Assembly: GCA_032388755.1 (NCBI GenBank)
Contig: CP135593.1
Coordinates: 1,922,001 to 1,986,000 of the forward strand
Origin: Neisseria sp. DTU_2020_1000833_1_SI_GRL_NUU_006
Lineage (GTDB): Bacteria > Pseudomonadota > Gammaproteobacteria > Burkholderiales > Neisseriaceae
Direction: 5' to 3'
DNA: 64,000 nucleotides
Shown in pieces: positions 16,791 through 25,758 of the stretch. A program made the position numbers and the translations under genes. Position 1 is the first letter of the stretch. Every line of letters starts with the position of its first letter. The notes below the pieces were generated by a model, which had not been told where the DNA came from, searched no databases, and saw only the letters and a program-made list of their open reading frames with translations.

Positions 16791-17246
16791 TTAAGCAGCG
16801 ATTTTTTCGCACTCTTTGATGCAGGCAAGGCAAGACTCATAGCATTGTTTACATTCTGCGTGGTGGCCTGCGTGTTGTTTGCACGCTGCGGCACATTGTT
16901 TGCACGCCTCAACACAGACTTTTGCCAAAGATGGGGTCAGCGGAGAGTTTTGGGCGGCAAGGTTTTGCAGCGCGCCGCACAATGCCAGCATTTGGTTGAC
17001 ACCTGTTGCGCAATCTTTCATGGAAGTATCGCCTTGGCTCAGCAGTCTGATGCAGTGTGCCAAACAGATTTGACCTGCTTCAACACAGTGGGCAGCCGCT
17101 TTTCTGGCTGCTTCATAGGTTTTGGACGCAGCAGCAGGGGCAGCGTGGGAATGGCCTTTATGGTCATGATGTCCGTGGGCGCGGGCGAATGAGGCGGCGG
17201 CTGCCAAAGAAACGGCTGTACCACCCAAGAATTGACGACGGTTCAT
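16791..17246 (-). CDS. Tat-exported four-helix-bundle copper-storage-like protein (Csp1 type)
   Basis: Probable periplasmic cuprous-ion store. The 151-aa precursor starts with a twin-arginine signal (MNRRQFLGGTAVSLAAAASF, cleaved near ARA at 23), then a His-rich segment HGHHDHKGHSH. The mature part is a helical bundle with 14 cysteines, many spaced CxxxC as in KVCVEACKQCAAAC and ECKQCYESCLACIKEC. This is the pattern of Csp proteins, in which cysteines line the bundle core and bind many Cu(I) ions. The ATG at 17246 follows AAGGAAAT. It is a single gene between mlaF and ftsZ with its own terminator. Copper binding is inference from the pattern. Confidence 0.85.
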   Translation of the reverse strand: MNRRQFLGGTAVSLAAAASFARAHGHHDHKGHSHAAPAAASKTYEAARKAAAHCVEAGQICLAHCIRLLSQGDTSMKDCATGVNQMLALCGALQNLAAQNSPLTPSLAKVCVEACKQCAAACKQHAGHHAECKQCYESCLACIKECEKIAA

Positions 17247-17491
17247 ACTGTATTTCCTTATGTAATCATTGATATGAAGTGAAACATAACGAATCGCTAA
17301 AATCGAAGACAGCAGCTTTCTGCTCATCATTGATGTCGTCTGAAATCAGCCGTTTATGAAATTTTGAGCGATTGAACTACACTTACCGCCGCAATCCTAT
17401 CATTCAACGGTTCGACAGACAATAAATCGAAAGTCGAAAATATACTTAATGAAGTATAAAAAAGTGAAGCCTCCATATATTCCAAACTATA

Positions 17492-17526
17492 AAAAAACCT
17501 GCCAACGATGTGGCAGGCTTTTTTAA
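17492..17526 (-). terminator. Terminator hairpin after ftsZ
   Basis: AAAAAACCTGCCA pairs with TGGCAGGCTTTTTT around a 6-base loop. On the minus strand this gives a strong stem followed by a T-run, ending the dcw cluster. Confidence 0.85.
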
Positions 17527-17535
17527 TAGAATAAA

Positions 17536-18729
17536 TTATTTGTCCGAATTATTTTGACGACGTAAAATAGCCGGAATTTCAAAATCGTCCAAAACAGATT
17601 GATTACTGAAATCTGCGGCAGTCAAATTCATTGAGCGGATGCCTCTGTTGGTACGAACCAAGCCATCCACATTACCAGCTTGCGCAGACTGAACGGCTTC
17701 GGCATTTCCGCTAACCAATTTTTGTGTACGGACTGCCGCACGCATTTGGTTTTCACTGCCGTTTTCTTTCAGACCGGTCGCAATAATGGTTACACGGATA
17801 GCGTCTTCGCCCATATTGTCGTCTTCGGCAGTACCGTATTTGCATTCTGCTTCAGGATGCGCATTCTCGTTAACCACTTTCATGATTTCACGGTATTCGG
17901 ACATTTTCAGGCAATCCGGAGCGGTAGTGATGTTCACCAATACGCCGCGTGCGCCATCCAGAGTCACATTATCCAGCAACGGGCTGGAAATCGCTTGTTC
18001 GGTTGCCAAACGGGCGCGGTCGATGCCTTGAGCAAAACCGGAACCCATCATAGCGATACCTTTGATGCCCATTACGTTTTTAACGTCGGCGAAGTCAAGG
18101 TTAATGAAACCGGGACGGGTAACCACTTCGGAAATACCGGCCACCGCATCGCGCAGGACGTTGTCCGCCGCACGGAACGCTTCACGCATGGTCACGTCTT
18201 CGCCCAATGCAGTCATCAGTTTGTCGTTCGGGATGATAATCAATGAATCGACCTGACCTTTGAGCTGCTCCAAACCTTCTTGGGCAATATGTACGCGTTT
18301 GCCTTCGTAGCCGAACGGACGGGTAACGACCGCAACGGTCAGGATACCCATTTCTTTGGCAATCTCGGCAACCACAGGAGCCGCACCGGTACCGGTACCG
18401 CCACCCATACCGGTGGTGATGAACAACATATTCGCGCCGCGAATAGCATCTTCGATGGCTTCGCGATCTTCTTGTGCCGCAGCACGGCCGATTTCAGGAT
18501 TGGCACCCGCACCCAAACCACGGGTCAGATTAGTACCCAATTGGATGCGTTTGGCCGCATTATTTTTACCTAAAGATTGCGCATCAGTATTGGCACTAAT
18601 AAATTCAACACCTTGGATGATGTTGGCAATCATGTTATTGATAGCGTTGCAACCGCCGCCACCCAAGCCGATTACTTTAATGACCGCAGGGCTTGCGGCT
18701 GATTCAGCTACGTCGTAAACAAATTCCAT
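17536..18729 (-). CDS. ftsZ: Cell division GTPase FtsZ
   Basis: Tubulin-like GTPase that builds the division ring. The 397-aa product has the N-terminal GLGGGGCNAINNM loop, the tubulin signature GGGTGTG (109-115), the T7 catalytic region with LDFADVKNVM, and the C-terminal peptide DDFEIPAILRRQ that contacts FtsA. A variable linker of about 50 residues precedes that peptide. The start ATG at 18729 follows GGAGTCATTTGA. A gap of 228 bases to ftsA suggests a dedicated promoter. It is last in the dcw cluster, as usual. Confidence 0.97.
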   Translation of the reverse strand: MEFVYDVAESAASPAVIKVIGLGGGGCNAINNMIANIIQGVEFISANTDAQSLGKNNAAKRIQLGTNLTRGLGAGANPEIGRAAAQEDREAIEDAIRGANMLFITTGMGGGTGTGAAPVVAEIAKEMGILTVAVVTRPFGYEGKRVHIAQEGLEQLKGQVDSLIIIPNDKLMTALGEDVTMREAFRAADNVLRDAVAGISEVVTRPGFINLDFADVKNVMGIKGIAMMGSGFAQGIDRARLATEQAISSPLLDNVTLDGARGVLVNITTAPDCLKMSEYREIMKVVNENAHPEAECKYGTAEDDNMGEDAIRVTIIATGLKENGSENQMRAAVRTQKLVSGNAEAVQSAQAGNVDGLVRTNRGIRSMNLTAADFSNQSVLDDFEIPAILRRQNNSDK

Positions 18730-18957
18730 TCAAATGACTCCTGCGCGCCCTGCATCGAGGACGGTCCAAAAATTAGATATTATCCGTATTATATAAGAAG
18801 TCTTCAGACACTGGCAAAATACTTCTTATTCATTCACCATTACCGTTATTTTTTTACTACATTTTTTAACGAAAGCATACAGGTTCTTAATTGTTGCAAG
18901 TAGTTTCATTCCGACCCGACAGCAACTCATTTTCCCTGTAAGCAAGTAACGGAACAA

Positions 18958-20202
18958 TCAGAAATTGTCTTTAACGAATTTCATCAATCTTGCCCACAAA
19001 CTGATTTTTTCAGCCTGGTCATGAACTACGATAGCGCCGGTCACCGGTGCGCCGTCTTCCTCTCCCCTTGCCGCCTGCAAAAGACCGATGGCGGTTGAAT
19101 AGCGCGGATTGCGGATGCGTTCGGATACGCCGCCCATTTCTTGAGGTACGCCGATGCGTGCAGGCAAGGCGAATACTTCTTCGGCAAGCTCAACGATGCC
19201 GGTCAGCATAGATGCGCCGCCGGTCAGAACGATACCTGATGTGAGCACTTCTTCAGGGAAGCCGGAACGACGCAATTCGTTAAGGGTCAACTCTAGGATT
19301 TCTTCGACGCGAGGACCGATGACGCTTGCCAAAACGCGGCGGGAAATCTGGCGGGGTTGGCGGTCGCCGACGCTGGGAACTTCGACCATTTCGTCCAAGC
19401 CGTCCATATCGGGAATCGCTACGCCGTAGTGGATTTTGATGTATTCGGCAGCGCTGTGCGGGGTGCGCAGTGCTTGTGCCAAGTCTTTGGTAATCAAATC
19501 GCCCGCTACGGGAATCACGGCAGTATGGCGGATGGCGCCGTTGGTATAAACGGCAATATCGGTCGTACCGCCGCCGATGTCGATGACGCACACGCCCAAA
19601 TCTTTTTCGTCTTCGGTCAAAACAGCCTGACCGCTCGCCAAAGGCTGAAGCATGATTTGGTCCATTTGCAGACCGCAACGATGGATACATTTTTGGATGT
19701 TTTGCAGGGCGGTATTGGCACCGGTAATAATATGCACGCGGGTATCGAGACGGACGCCGCTCATACCGATAGGCTCTTTGACACCGGGCTGGTTGTCGAT
19801 GATGTACTCTTGCACCACGGTATGCAGGATATTGTGATCCGGCGGGATGTTGATGGCTTTGGCGGTTTCGATGGCGCGGTCGATGTCGGCTTGCGAAACT
19901 TCGCCGTCTTTGATTTTGACAACCCCTTGCGAATTCAAGCTGCGGATATGGTTACCCGCGATACCGGTCGTAACGTGGCTGATTTTGGTGTCCGCCATCA
20001 ATTCGGCTTCATTGACTGCCTGCTGAATGGCTTGGGCCGTCGCGTCAATGTTGGTTACCATACCTGCTTTAAGGCCGCGAGACGGTGCCTGTCCGAGTCC
20101 GACGATGTGGATTTCGTTGTCGTCTTGTACTTCGCCAATCAGGGCGATGACTTTGGATGTGCCGATGTCGAGGGCACTGATATATTTACCTTGTTGTTCC
20201 AT
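18958..20202 (-). CDS. ftsA: Cell division protein FtsA
   Basis: Actin-like ATPase that tethers FtsZ to the membrane. The 414-aa product shows ISALDIGTSKVIALIGEV (phosphate 1), VCVIDIGGGTTDIAVYTNG (phosphate 2) and VLTGGASMLTG (adenosine motif), with the 1C domain between. The C-terminus ISLWARLMKFVKDNF is the amphipathic membrane-targeting helix. It lies 80 bases after ftsQ. Confidence 0.96.
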   Translation of the reverse strand: MEQQGKYISALDIGTSKVIALIGEVQDDNEIHIVGLGQAPSRGLKAGMVTNIDATAQAIQQAVNEAELMADTKISHVTTGIAGNHIRSLNSQGVVKIKDGEVSQADIDRAIETAKAINIPPDHNILHTVVQEYIIDNQPGVKEPIGMSGVRLDTRVHIITGANTALQNIQKCIHRCGLQMDQIMLQPLASGQAVLTEDEKDLGVCVIDIGGGTTDIAVYTNGAIRHTAVIPVAGDLITKDLAQALRTPHSAAEYIKIHYGVAIPDMDGLDEMVEVPSVGDRQPRQISRRVLASVIGPRVEEILELTLNELRRSGFPEEVLTSGIVLTGGASMLTGIVELAEEVFALPARIGVPQEMGGVSERIRNPRYSTAIGLLQAARGEEDGAPVTGAIVVHDQAEKISLWARLMKFVKDNF

Positions 20203-20282
20203 TATATTTGCTCGTTATTTCGCTGGAGTTATAACTATTTGTCTGTATTGGCAATAGTTTGCTTCACGCCGTTTGCTTGGCT

Positions 20283-21008
20283 TTAGTTGTCTGAAACATT
20301 TTCAGACGGCATCTCTGATGTGTAACGCACGGAAAATCCGTCTTTATACCGCATATCAACGTAGGATAACCGATTTTGATTTTTACGCAACAGCGTCGGC
20401 CAAATTTCGGCGAAAAGCTGTAGGCGTTTGATTTCGTTCTCTCTTCCCAGTCTGACGGTAATCCCATTGTCCAAGACCACCAACCAGGCGGAGCGCGGCG
20501 TATAAATCAGTTCTTTAATCGCCAGATTTTGCCGGCGGAGGATGCCGGAAAATTCTTCGTAGTGTTTGACCATGTCTTTGCCCGTACCCGGCTGTCCTTC
20601 AAAGATTGGCAGCTTGGCTTTGAGCTGGGCGTCAAACACATTGCCTTTGGAATCGACCAAACCGCCGCTGCGCCAATGCGCGACAGGCACGCGCTCGGTC
20701 AAATGGATTTCGACAGTATCGGGGAAGCGGCGGCGCACCATGGCGGAATCCACCCACGGCAGCTTTTGAAAGGCCGCCTGAATACCGTCCAAATCGGCAC
20801 GGAAAATATTGCTGTGCGTGTGCTGTTGAGCGGCGCGCTGAAGTGCTTTCCCGTCCGAATAGGTCAGCTTGCCCTGTATGGACACTTGTTTGACGGGAAA
20901 ATGATTGGAGTTGTATAGCCAGGCTATGCAGGTGCCGATGAGCAGCAATGCCATCAGCAGCAACAGCCAGCGGGTCAGCCGACCCAATGCGCTTGCGTCA
21001 TCCCACAT
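20283..21008 (-). CDS. ftsQ: Cell division protein FtsQ
   Basis: Bitopic divisome protein that recruits FtsB/FtsL. The 241-aa product has a short cytoplasmic tail, one membrane segment (about 14-33), then a POTRA domain beginning PVKQVSIQGKLTYSDG and the FtsQ beta domain with PDTVEIHLTERVPVAHWR. The last residues (EMPSENVSDN) are encoded across an ATGCCGTCTGAA-type DUS at 20301-20312, the dialect of meningococci and gonococci. The start overlaps the end of ddlB by 11 bases. Confidence 0.93.
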   Translation of the reverse strand: MWDDASALGRLTRWLLLLMALLLIGTCIAWLYNSNHFPVKQVSIQGKLTYSDGKALQRAAQQHTHSNIFRADLDGIQAAFQKLPWVDSAMVRRRFPDTVEIHLTERVPVAHWRSGGLVDSKGNVFDAQLKAKLPIFEGQPGTGKDMVKHYEEFSGILRRQNLAIKELIYTPRSAWLVVLDNGITVRLGRENEIKRLQLFAEIWPTLLRKNQNRLSYVDMRYKDGFSVRYTSEMPSENVSDN

Positions 21009-21912
21009 GTGCGGTTTTCAGAATTTCAATGCATAAATCGGCAAAATCCACGCCGGTATGGGCGGCAGATTTCGGTACTAAACTGTGGCTCGTCATGCCG
21101 GGCAGCGTGTTGATTTCCAAGAGGTACAGCTTACCGTCGGTATCTTTGAGGAAATCGACGCGCACGCACCCATCTGCCCCGATTGCCTGCGCCCCGCGGA
21201 CTGCCAGAGAGCGCATCAGGTTTTCTTCAGCCTCACTCAAGTCTTCGGACGGACATTGATAAACAGTGTCGTCGCGGTTGTATTTGGCTTCGTAGTCGTA
21301 AAACTCGGTCGCGGGGATGATGTGTATGCTGGGCAGGCCTTTGCCGTTCAAGACGGGGCAGGAATATTCGCCGCCGCCGATAAATCGCTCGGCGATGATT
21401 TCACCTTGAAGGTGTTTCAATTCTTCGTAAACGCTTTTCAGACGACCTTTTTCTTTCACTTTCACAACACCGACGCTGCTGCCTTCGGCTGCCGGTTTAA
21501 CAAACATAGGCAAGCCGAGTTGTTGTTCGACGGCATCGAAATCGGAATCTTCGTGCAAAACGGCAAACTCGGGAACGGGCAGCCCCAAAGCTTGCCAAAT
21601 CAGTTTGCAGCGGTATTTGTCCATGCCGATGGCAGAAGCGGCGACACCGCTGCCGGTATAAGGAATGCCCAACAATTCCAACGCGCCCTGAACGGCACCG
21701 TCTTCGCCGTAAGTACCGTGGAGGATATTGAAAGCAGTTTGGAAACCTTGGGTTTTCAATTCCGCCAAGGGCGTTTCTTTAGGATCGAAGGCGTGTGCGT
21801 CTACGCCTTTGCTTTTTAAGGCATTCAAAATGGCGGCACCGCTATCCAGCGAAATTTCGCGTTCACTGGAAAAGCCGCCCATCAATACGGCTACTTTGCC
21901 AAAATTCTGCAT
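20998..21912 (-). CDS. ddlB: D-alanine--D-alanine ligase
   Basis: Makes the D-Ala-D-Ala dipeptide for peptidoglycan. The 304-aa ATP-grasp enzyme opens with VLMGGFSSEREISLDSG and has NILHGTYGEDGAVQG, PVFVKPAAEGSSVGVVKVK-like KPAAEGSSVGVV, and the metal-binding VDFLKDTDGKLYLLEINTLP with PGMT following. An internal DUS near 21437 is read as KGRLK. A DUS hairpin separates it from murC upstream. Confidence 0.96.
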   Translation of the reverse strand: MQNFGKVAVLMGGFSSEREISLDSGAAILNALKSKGVDAHAFDPKETPLAELKTQGFQTAFNILHGTYGEDGAVQGALELLGIPYTGSGVAASAIGMDKYRCKLIWQALGLPVPEFAVLHEDSDFDAVEQQLGLPMFVKPAAEGSSVGVVKVKEKGRLKSVYEELKHLQGEIIAERFIGGGEYSCPVLNGKGLPSIHIIPATEFYDYEAKYNRDDTVYQCPSEDLSEAEENLMRSLAVRGAQAIGADGCVRVDFLKDTDGKLYLLEINTLPGMTSHSLVPKSAAHTGVDFADLCIEILKTAHVG

Positions 21913-21950
21913 TGTTTTTGTTCTTTCTTGATTGCTTCTTTGTTTGATAC

Positions 21951-21986
21951 AGGTCGTCTGAAAACGAATCGGGTTTTCAGACGACC
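21951..21986. terminator. DUS hairpin between murC and ddlB
   Basis: AGGTCGTCTGAAAAC pairs with GTTTTCAGACGACCT around a short loop, inside the dcw cluster and on the 5' side of ddlB. Confidence 0.6.
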
Positions 21987-22061
21987 TTAATCTTGCTTGC
22001 CCACCCGATGGGACATCGCTTCATCGGGCAGCTATCGCGGCATCACGATAAAATTTCCGCC

Positions 22062-23471
22062 TCAGGCTTTTTTCGACAACTCCAGCATCGCGGCAGGTAC
22101 ACGGTTGATGCTGCCTGCGCCCATATTCAACACGATGTCGCCGTCCTGTAAAACGTTCAACAGCATTTCAGGCAAGTCGGCGACGTTTTCGCAGTAAATC
22201 GGCTCGAGTTTGCCCAATACGCGGATGGCGCGGGCAAGGGCGCGGGAGTCGGCGGCGGCAATCGGCTCTTCGCCGGCGGCATAAACTTCGGTCAACACCA
22301 GCGCGTCAACGGTATTGAGGACTTTGGTGAAGTCTTCGAACAAATCGCGCGTGCGGGTATAGCGGTGCGGCTGGAAGGCGAGCACCAAACGTTTTTCCGG
22401 ATACGCGCCGCGTGCGGCGGAGAGGGTCGCCGCCATTTCGACGGGATGGTGTCCGTAATCGTCCACCAAAAGCGCGGTTCCGCCGTTGGGCAACTTGATT
22501 TCGCCGTATTTTTGGAAGCGTCGGCCGACACCTTCAAAACCGAGCAAGCCGCGCTGAATCGCTTCGACGGATGCGCCGACTTCCAGCGCCACGCCGATGG
22601 CTGCCAAGGCATTGAGGACATTGTGTCTGCCAGGCATGTTCAACACGACTTCAAACGGCGCTTGTTCACTCCCTTTCATTTGGACATGAACGGTAAATTT
22701 CATTTGCGCGCCAACGCTTTCGATGTCGGTCGCGTAAATATCGGCGGTATCTTCTAAACCGTAAGTGGCGTAAGGTTTGCTCACTTTGGGCAAAATCGCG
22801 CGGACATGTTCGCTGTCGATACACAAAAATGCTTTGCCGTAGAAAGGCATACGGTGGATAAAATCGACAAACGCCTGATGCAGTTTTTCGACGCTGTGTC
22901 CGTAGGTATCCATGTGGTCTTCGTCGATATTGGTGACGACGGACATAATCGGGGTCAAATGTAGGAAGGACGCATCAGACTCGTCAGCCTCAGCGACGAT
23001 GTATTCGCCTTTGCCCAAACGGGCGTTGGTACCTGCGGCATTGAGTTTGCCGCCGATAACGAAAGTGGGGTCGAGACCTGCCGCACCGAGAATGGAGGCG
23101 GTCAGACTGGTGGTCGTGGTTTTGCCGTGCGTACCGGCAATGGCGATGCCGTCACGGAAGCGCATCAGTTCCGCCAGCATCAGGGCGCGGGGAATGACGG
23201 GGATTTGCTGCTCCAGCGCAGCGACGACTTCGGGATTGTCTTTTTTGACGGCGGTAGAGGTAACGACGACATCCGCACCGTTAACATGTTCGGCGGTATG
23301 ACCGGGATAAACTTGAATACCCAAGCTGCTCAAATGCTCGGTAACCGCATTGCGCGCCTGATCCGAACCGGAAACTTTAAAGCCCAAATTGTGTAAAACT
23401 TCGGCGATACCGCTCATGCCGACGCCGCCGATACCGACAAAATGGATGTTGGTGACTCGATTTTTCATCAT
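22062..23471 (-). CDS. murC: UDP-N-acetylmuramate--L-alanine ligase
   Basis: Adds L-Ala to UDP-MurNAc in peptidoglycan precursor synthesis. The 469-aa Mur ligase has the Rossmann start IHFVGIGGVGMSGIAEVL, the ATP-binding GTHGKTTT (113-120), DESDASFLHL and the ligase C-domain with VDDYGHHPVEM and AFQPHRYTRTRDLFEDF. Start at either of two adjacent ATG codons (23471 or 23468). No clear Shine-Dalgarno precedes it. Confidence 0.96.
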   Translation of the reverse strand: MMKNRVTNIHFVGIGGVGMSGIAEVLHNLGFKVSGSDQARNAVTEHLSSLGIQVYPGHTAEHVNGADVVVTSTAVKKDNPEVVAALEQQIPVIPRALMLAELMRFRDGIAIAGTHGKTTTTSLTASILGAAGLDPTFVIGGKLNAAGTNARLGKGEYIVAEADESDASFLHLTPIMSVVTNIDEDHMDTYGHSVEKLHQAFVDFIHRMPFYGKAFLCIDSEHVRAILPKVSKPYATYGLEDTADIYATDIESVGAQMKFTVHVQMKGSEQAPFEVVLNMPGRHNVLNALAAIGVALEVGASVEAIQRGLLGFEGVGRRFQKYGEIKLPNGGTALLVDDYGHHPVEMAATLSAARGAYPEKRLVLAFQPHRYTRTRDLFEDFTKVLNTVDALVLTEVYAAGEEPIAAADSRALARAIRVLGKLEPIYCENVADLPEMLLNVLQDGDIVLNMGAGSINRVPAAMLELSKKA

Positions 23472-23686
23472 GATGTTGCGTTCCGGTGGATTTTCGATGC
23501 GTAAAGGCGTTATTTTAAAGGGCTATCCGCTTCTGCGCCATAGTTTTCTTGTAAATTAAAGATGTTTTGGCATACAGGATTTCACATTGGTGGCAATATG
23601 GGTGAAAAAGAGGTTTCGTTCAGCGGCAAATTACCCATTTTTAAACTCGACCTCAACTACCAAAATACCAGCAAAAACAAAACATA

Positions 23687-23717
23687 AGGTCGTCTGAAAA
23701 CCGTTTTCAGACGACCT
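23687..23717 (-). terminator. DUS hairpin after the LCMT-like gene
   Basis: AGGTCGTCTGAAAACCG and CGTTTTCAGACGACCT form a near-continuous stem just after the stop at 23726. Confidence 0.65.
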
Positions 23718-23725
23718 CGCGCATC

Positions 23726-24553
23726 TCAACTTAACGGCACTTGTATCCTCATCAAGCGCATATCCAATTTGCGCCGCCCCCGCGCAGTCGCATACACAAG
23801 GCGCAAGAGCCACGGATAACGCGGTTTGCAGACGCTGCTCAAGCCCGCTTCTTCGATGATTTCCACACCCGGCATCAGCCATCGGATGTCGTCCGTTCCG
23901 CTTATCACCCAGCGGAACTCGGGCGGCTTGTCCATTTTGCCGAGCGCGTCGTGGCGTTTGCTTTGTCCGGCAAGGGCTTTGGGAATGGTGTCGAAGGCAA
24001 GCTGGGCGTGCGGCAGACGGCGGGCAACCTGTTTAAAAAAGTCCTGCACCTGCGCTTCTTCAAAATACATCAACACGCCTTCAATCACGAGCAACACGGG
24101 TTTGCCGTGCGCGGCGACGGTGTTCATCCACGCTTCGTCGAACATGGACGCGCCCAGATAATGATTGTCCGACTCGGGCAGCAGCATACGCCGCACTTCA
24201 ATCACTTCCGGCAAATCCAAATCATACCAGGCGGTAATGCGCGGCTTGCCCAAGCGTTCGTAACGCGCATCCAGCCCCGCGCCGATTTGCACGACGACGG
24301 CATCGGGATGTTCGGCGATAAAGTGCCGGGTCATATCGTCCAACAGCTTCGCCCGACCGCAACAGCCGACCTGCGATGCTTTGGCTTTGGCAAACTTGCC
24401 GAAGTCGTAGTCAATCTTGTCCAACATCCGCACGGCTTCGTCATCGCGCAAAAGCGGCTGCGCCCTACCCTGCTCCACCGCCTTCGCCCACAGGGGAATC
24501 AGCATGGTACTGGACAGGACGGAAACGGTTTCGGGAGAGATTTTTTCGGACAT
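23726..24553 (-). CDS. LCMT-family SAM-dependent methyltransferase
   Basis: Likely S-adenosylmethionine-dependent methyltransferase of the leucine-carboxyl-methyltransferase family. The 275-aa product has the family pattern VVVQIGAGLDARYERLGKP (SAM-binding loop), WYDLDLPEVIEVRR with an acidic residue for the ribose, and VLLVIEGVLMYFEE. The substrate is unknown; bacterial members methylate varied small molecules or polyketides. The ATG at 24553 follows GGAGG at five bases, which decides the start over a TTG 12 bases upstream. The gene sits between murG and murC, with DUS hairpins on both sides, so it is probably an independent insertion in the dcw cluster. Confidence 0.85.
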   Translation of the reverse strand: MSEKISPETVSVLSSTMLIPLWAKAVEQGRAQPLLRDDEAVRMLDKIDYDFGKFAKAKASQVGCCGRAKLLDDMTRHFIAEHPDAVVVQIGAGLDARYERLGKPRITAWYDLDLPEVIEVRRMLLPESDNHYLGASMFDEAWMNTVAAHGKPVLLVIEGVLMYFEEAQVQDFFKQVARRLPHAQLAFDTIPKALAGQSKRHDALGKMDKPPEFRWVISGTDDIRWLMPGVEIIEEAGLSSVCKPRYPWLLRLVYATARGRRKLDMRLMRIQVPLS

Positions 24554-24621
24554 AGCAGCCTCCAATGAGAGAAATTCCTATTTACATCATACTCCCGCAC
24601 AATACGGCTGCCAAGTTGCAA

Positions 24622-24662
24622 AAAGGTCGTCTGAAACCCGTTTCTTGGTTTTCAGACGACCT
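24622..24662 (-). terminator. DUS hairpin after murG
   Basis: AAAAGGTCGTCTGAAACC pairs with GGTTTTCAGACGACC just downstream of murG. Confidence 0.65.
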
Positions 24663-24687
24663 CTGTTTCGTTTATCGCATTATATCA

Positions 24688-25755
24688 TCATGCCGTACAC
24701 GCGATGGCGGCTTCCGCCACGTCGTCCGCGCTGTGCGGCAGTGCCAATGTGCGGGCGTTTTCCGCCCATTTGAGGCATTTTTCGCGGTTTAAGCCGCCGA
24801 GGATTTCGGCGAGCTTTTCCGCTGTCAGCTGGGTTTGCGGCAACAACAATCCTGCCTCTGCCTGCACCATAAAACGCGCATTGGCGGTTTGATGGTCATC
24901 GACAGCGTAAGGATACGGCACCAGCAGCGCACCCAGCCCCGCCGCCGTCAACTCGGCAATCGTCAGCGCGCCGGCACGGCAAATCACCAAATCGGCATCG
25001 CGGTAGGCGGACACCATGTCGGTAATAAATTCCACGCATTCGGCTTTCACGCCCAACGCGTCGTAATCCGCCTGCAAGCTGCCCAGCTTGCCCCGACCCG
25101 ATTGGTGGTACATCTGAGGGCGCGCATCGTCGGGCAGCAAAGCCAATGCCTGCGGTACGGTTTTGTTCAACACGTCTGCGCCCAAACTGCCGCCGACCAC
25201 CAAGATTTTCAGACGACCTTCACGCCCTTGGAAGCGTTCGGCAGGCGCGGGCAGGTTGGCAATATCGGCGCGGACGGGGTTGCCGACCAGGCCGCCTTCG
25301 TGGCTGAACGCTTTCGGAAAAGCGTATAACACCCGCTTCGCCCAGCGCGACAGTTGGCGGTTGGACAACCCTGCCACAGCGTTTTGCTCGTGAATCACAA
25401 TCGGCACGCCCAAGAGCTTCGCAGCCAAGCCGCCGGGGAAGGTAACGAAGCCGCCGAAACCGATGACGCATTCGACGCGGTGTTTGCGGATAATCCGCTG
25501 CGCTTCGCGGACGGTTTTATACAAAGTAAACGGCAGTATCAGCTTGCGTTTGGTGCCGTTGCCGCGCACGCCTTTAATTGCCAGCGTTTCGAGCAGGATG
25601 TCGTATTGCGGCACGATGCGCTCCTCCATCGAGCCTTCGCTGCCCAGCCAAATCACATGATGGCCGCGCGCGCGCAATGATTCCGCTACCGCCAACGCGG
25701 GGAAAATATGGCCGCCGGTGCCGCCCGCCATCAACATGAAAGTTTTACCGCCCAT
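24688..25755 (-). CDS. murG: Lipid II synthase MurG
   Basis: GT28 glycosyltransferase that adds GlcNAc to lipid I on the inner face of the membrane. The 355-aa product has the G-loops GGTGGHIFPA (11-20) and VVGGSLGADVLN, and the donor-binding HQSGRGK and ICRAGALTIAELTAAG. An internal DUS is read as EGRLKILVVGG. It starts 3 bases after the ftsW stop, so the two are translationally close. Confidence 0.96.
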   Translation of the reverse strand: MGGKTFMLMAGGTGGHIFPALAVAESLRARGHHVIWLGSEGSMEERIVPQYDILLETLAIKGVRGNGTKRKLILPFTLYKTVREAQRIIRKHRVECVIGFGGFVTFPGGLAAKLLGVPIVIHEQNAVAGLSNRQLSRWAKRVLYAFPKAFSHEGGLVGNPVRADIANLPAPAERFQGREGRLKILVVGGSLGADVLNKTVPQALALLPDDARPQMYHQSGRGKLGSLQADYDALGVKAECVEFITDMVSAYRDADLVICRAGALTIAELTAAGLGALLVPYPYAVDDHQTANARFMVQAEAGLLLPQTQLTAEKLAEILGGLNREKCLKWAENARTLALPHSADDVAEAAIACTA

Positions 25756-25758
25756 GAT

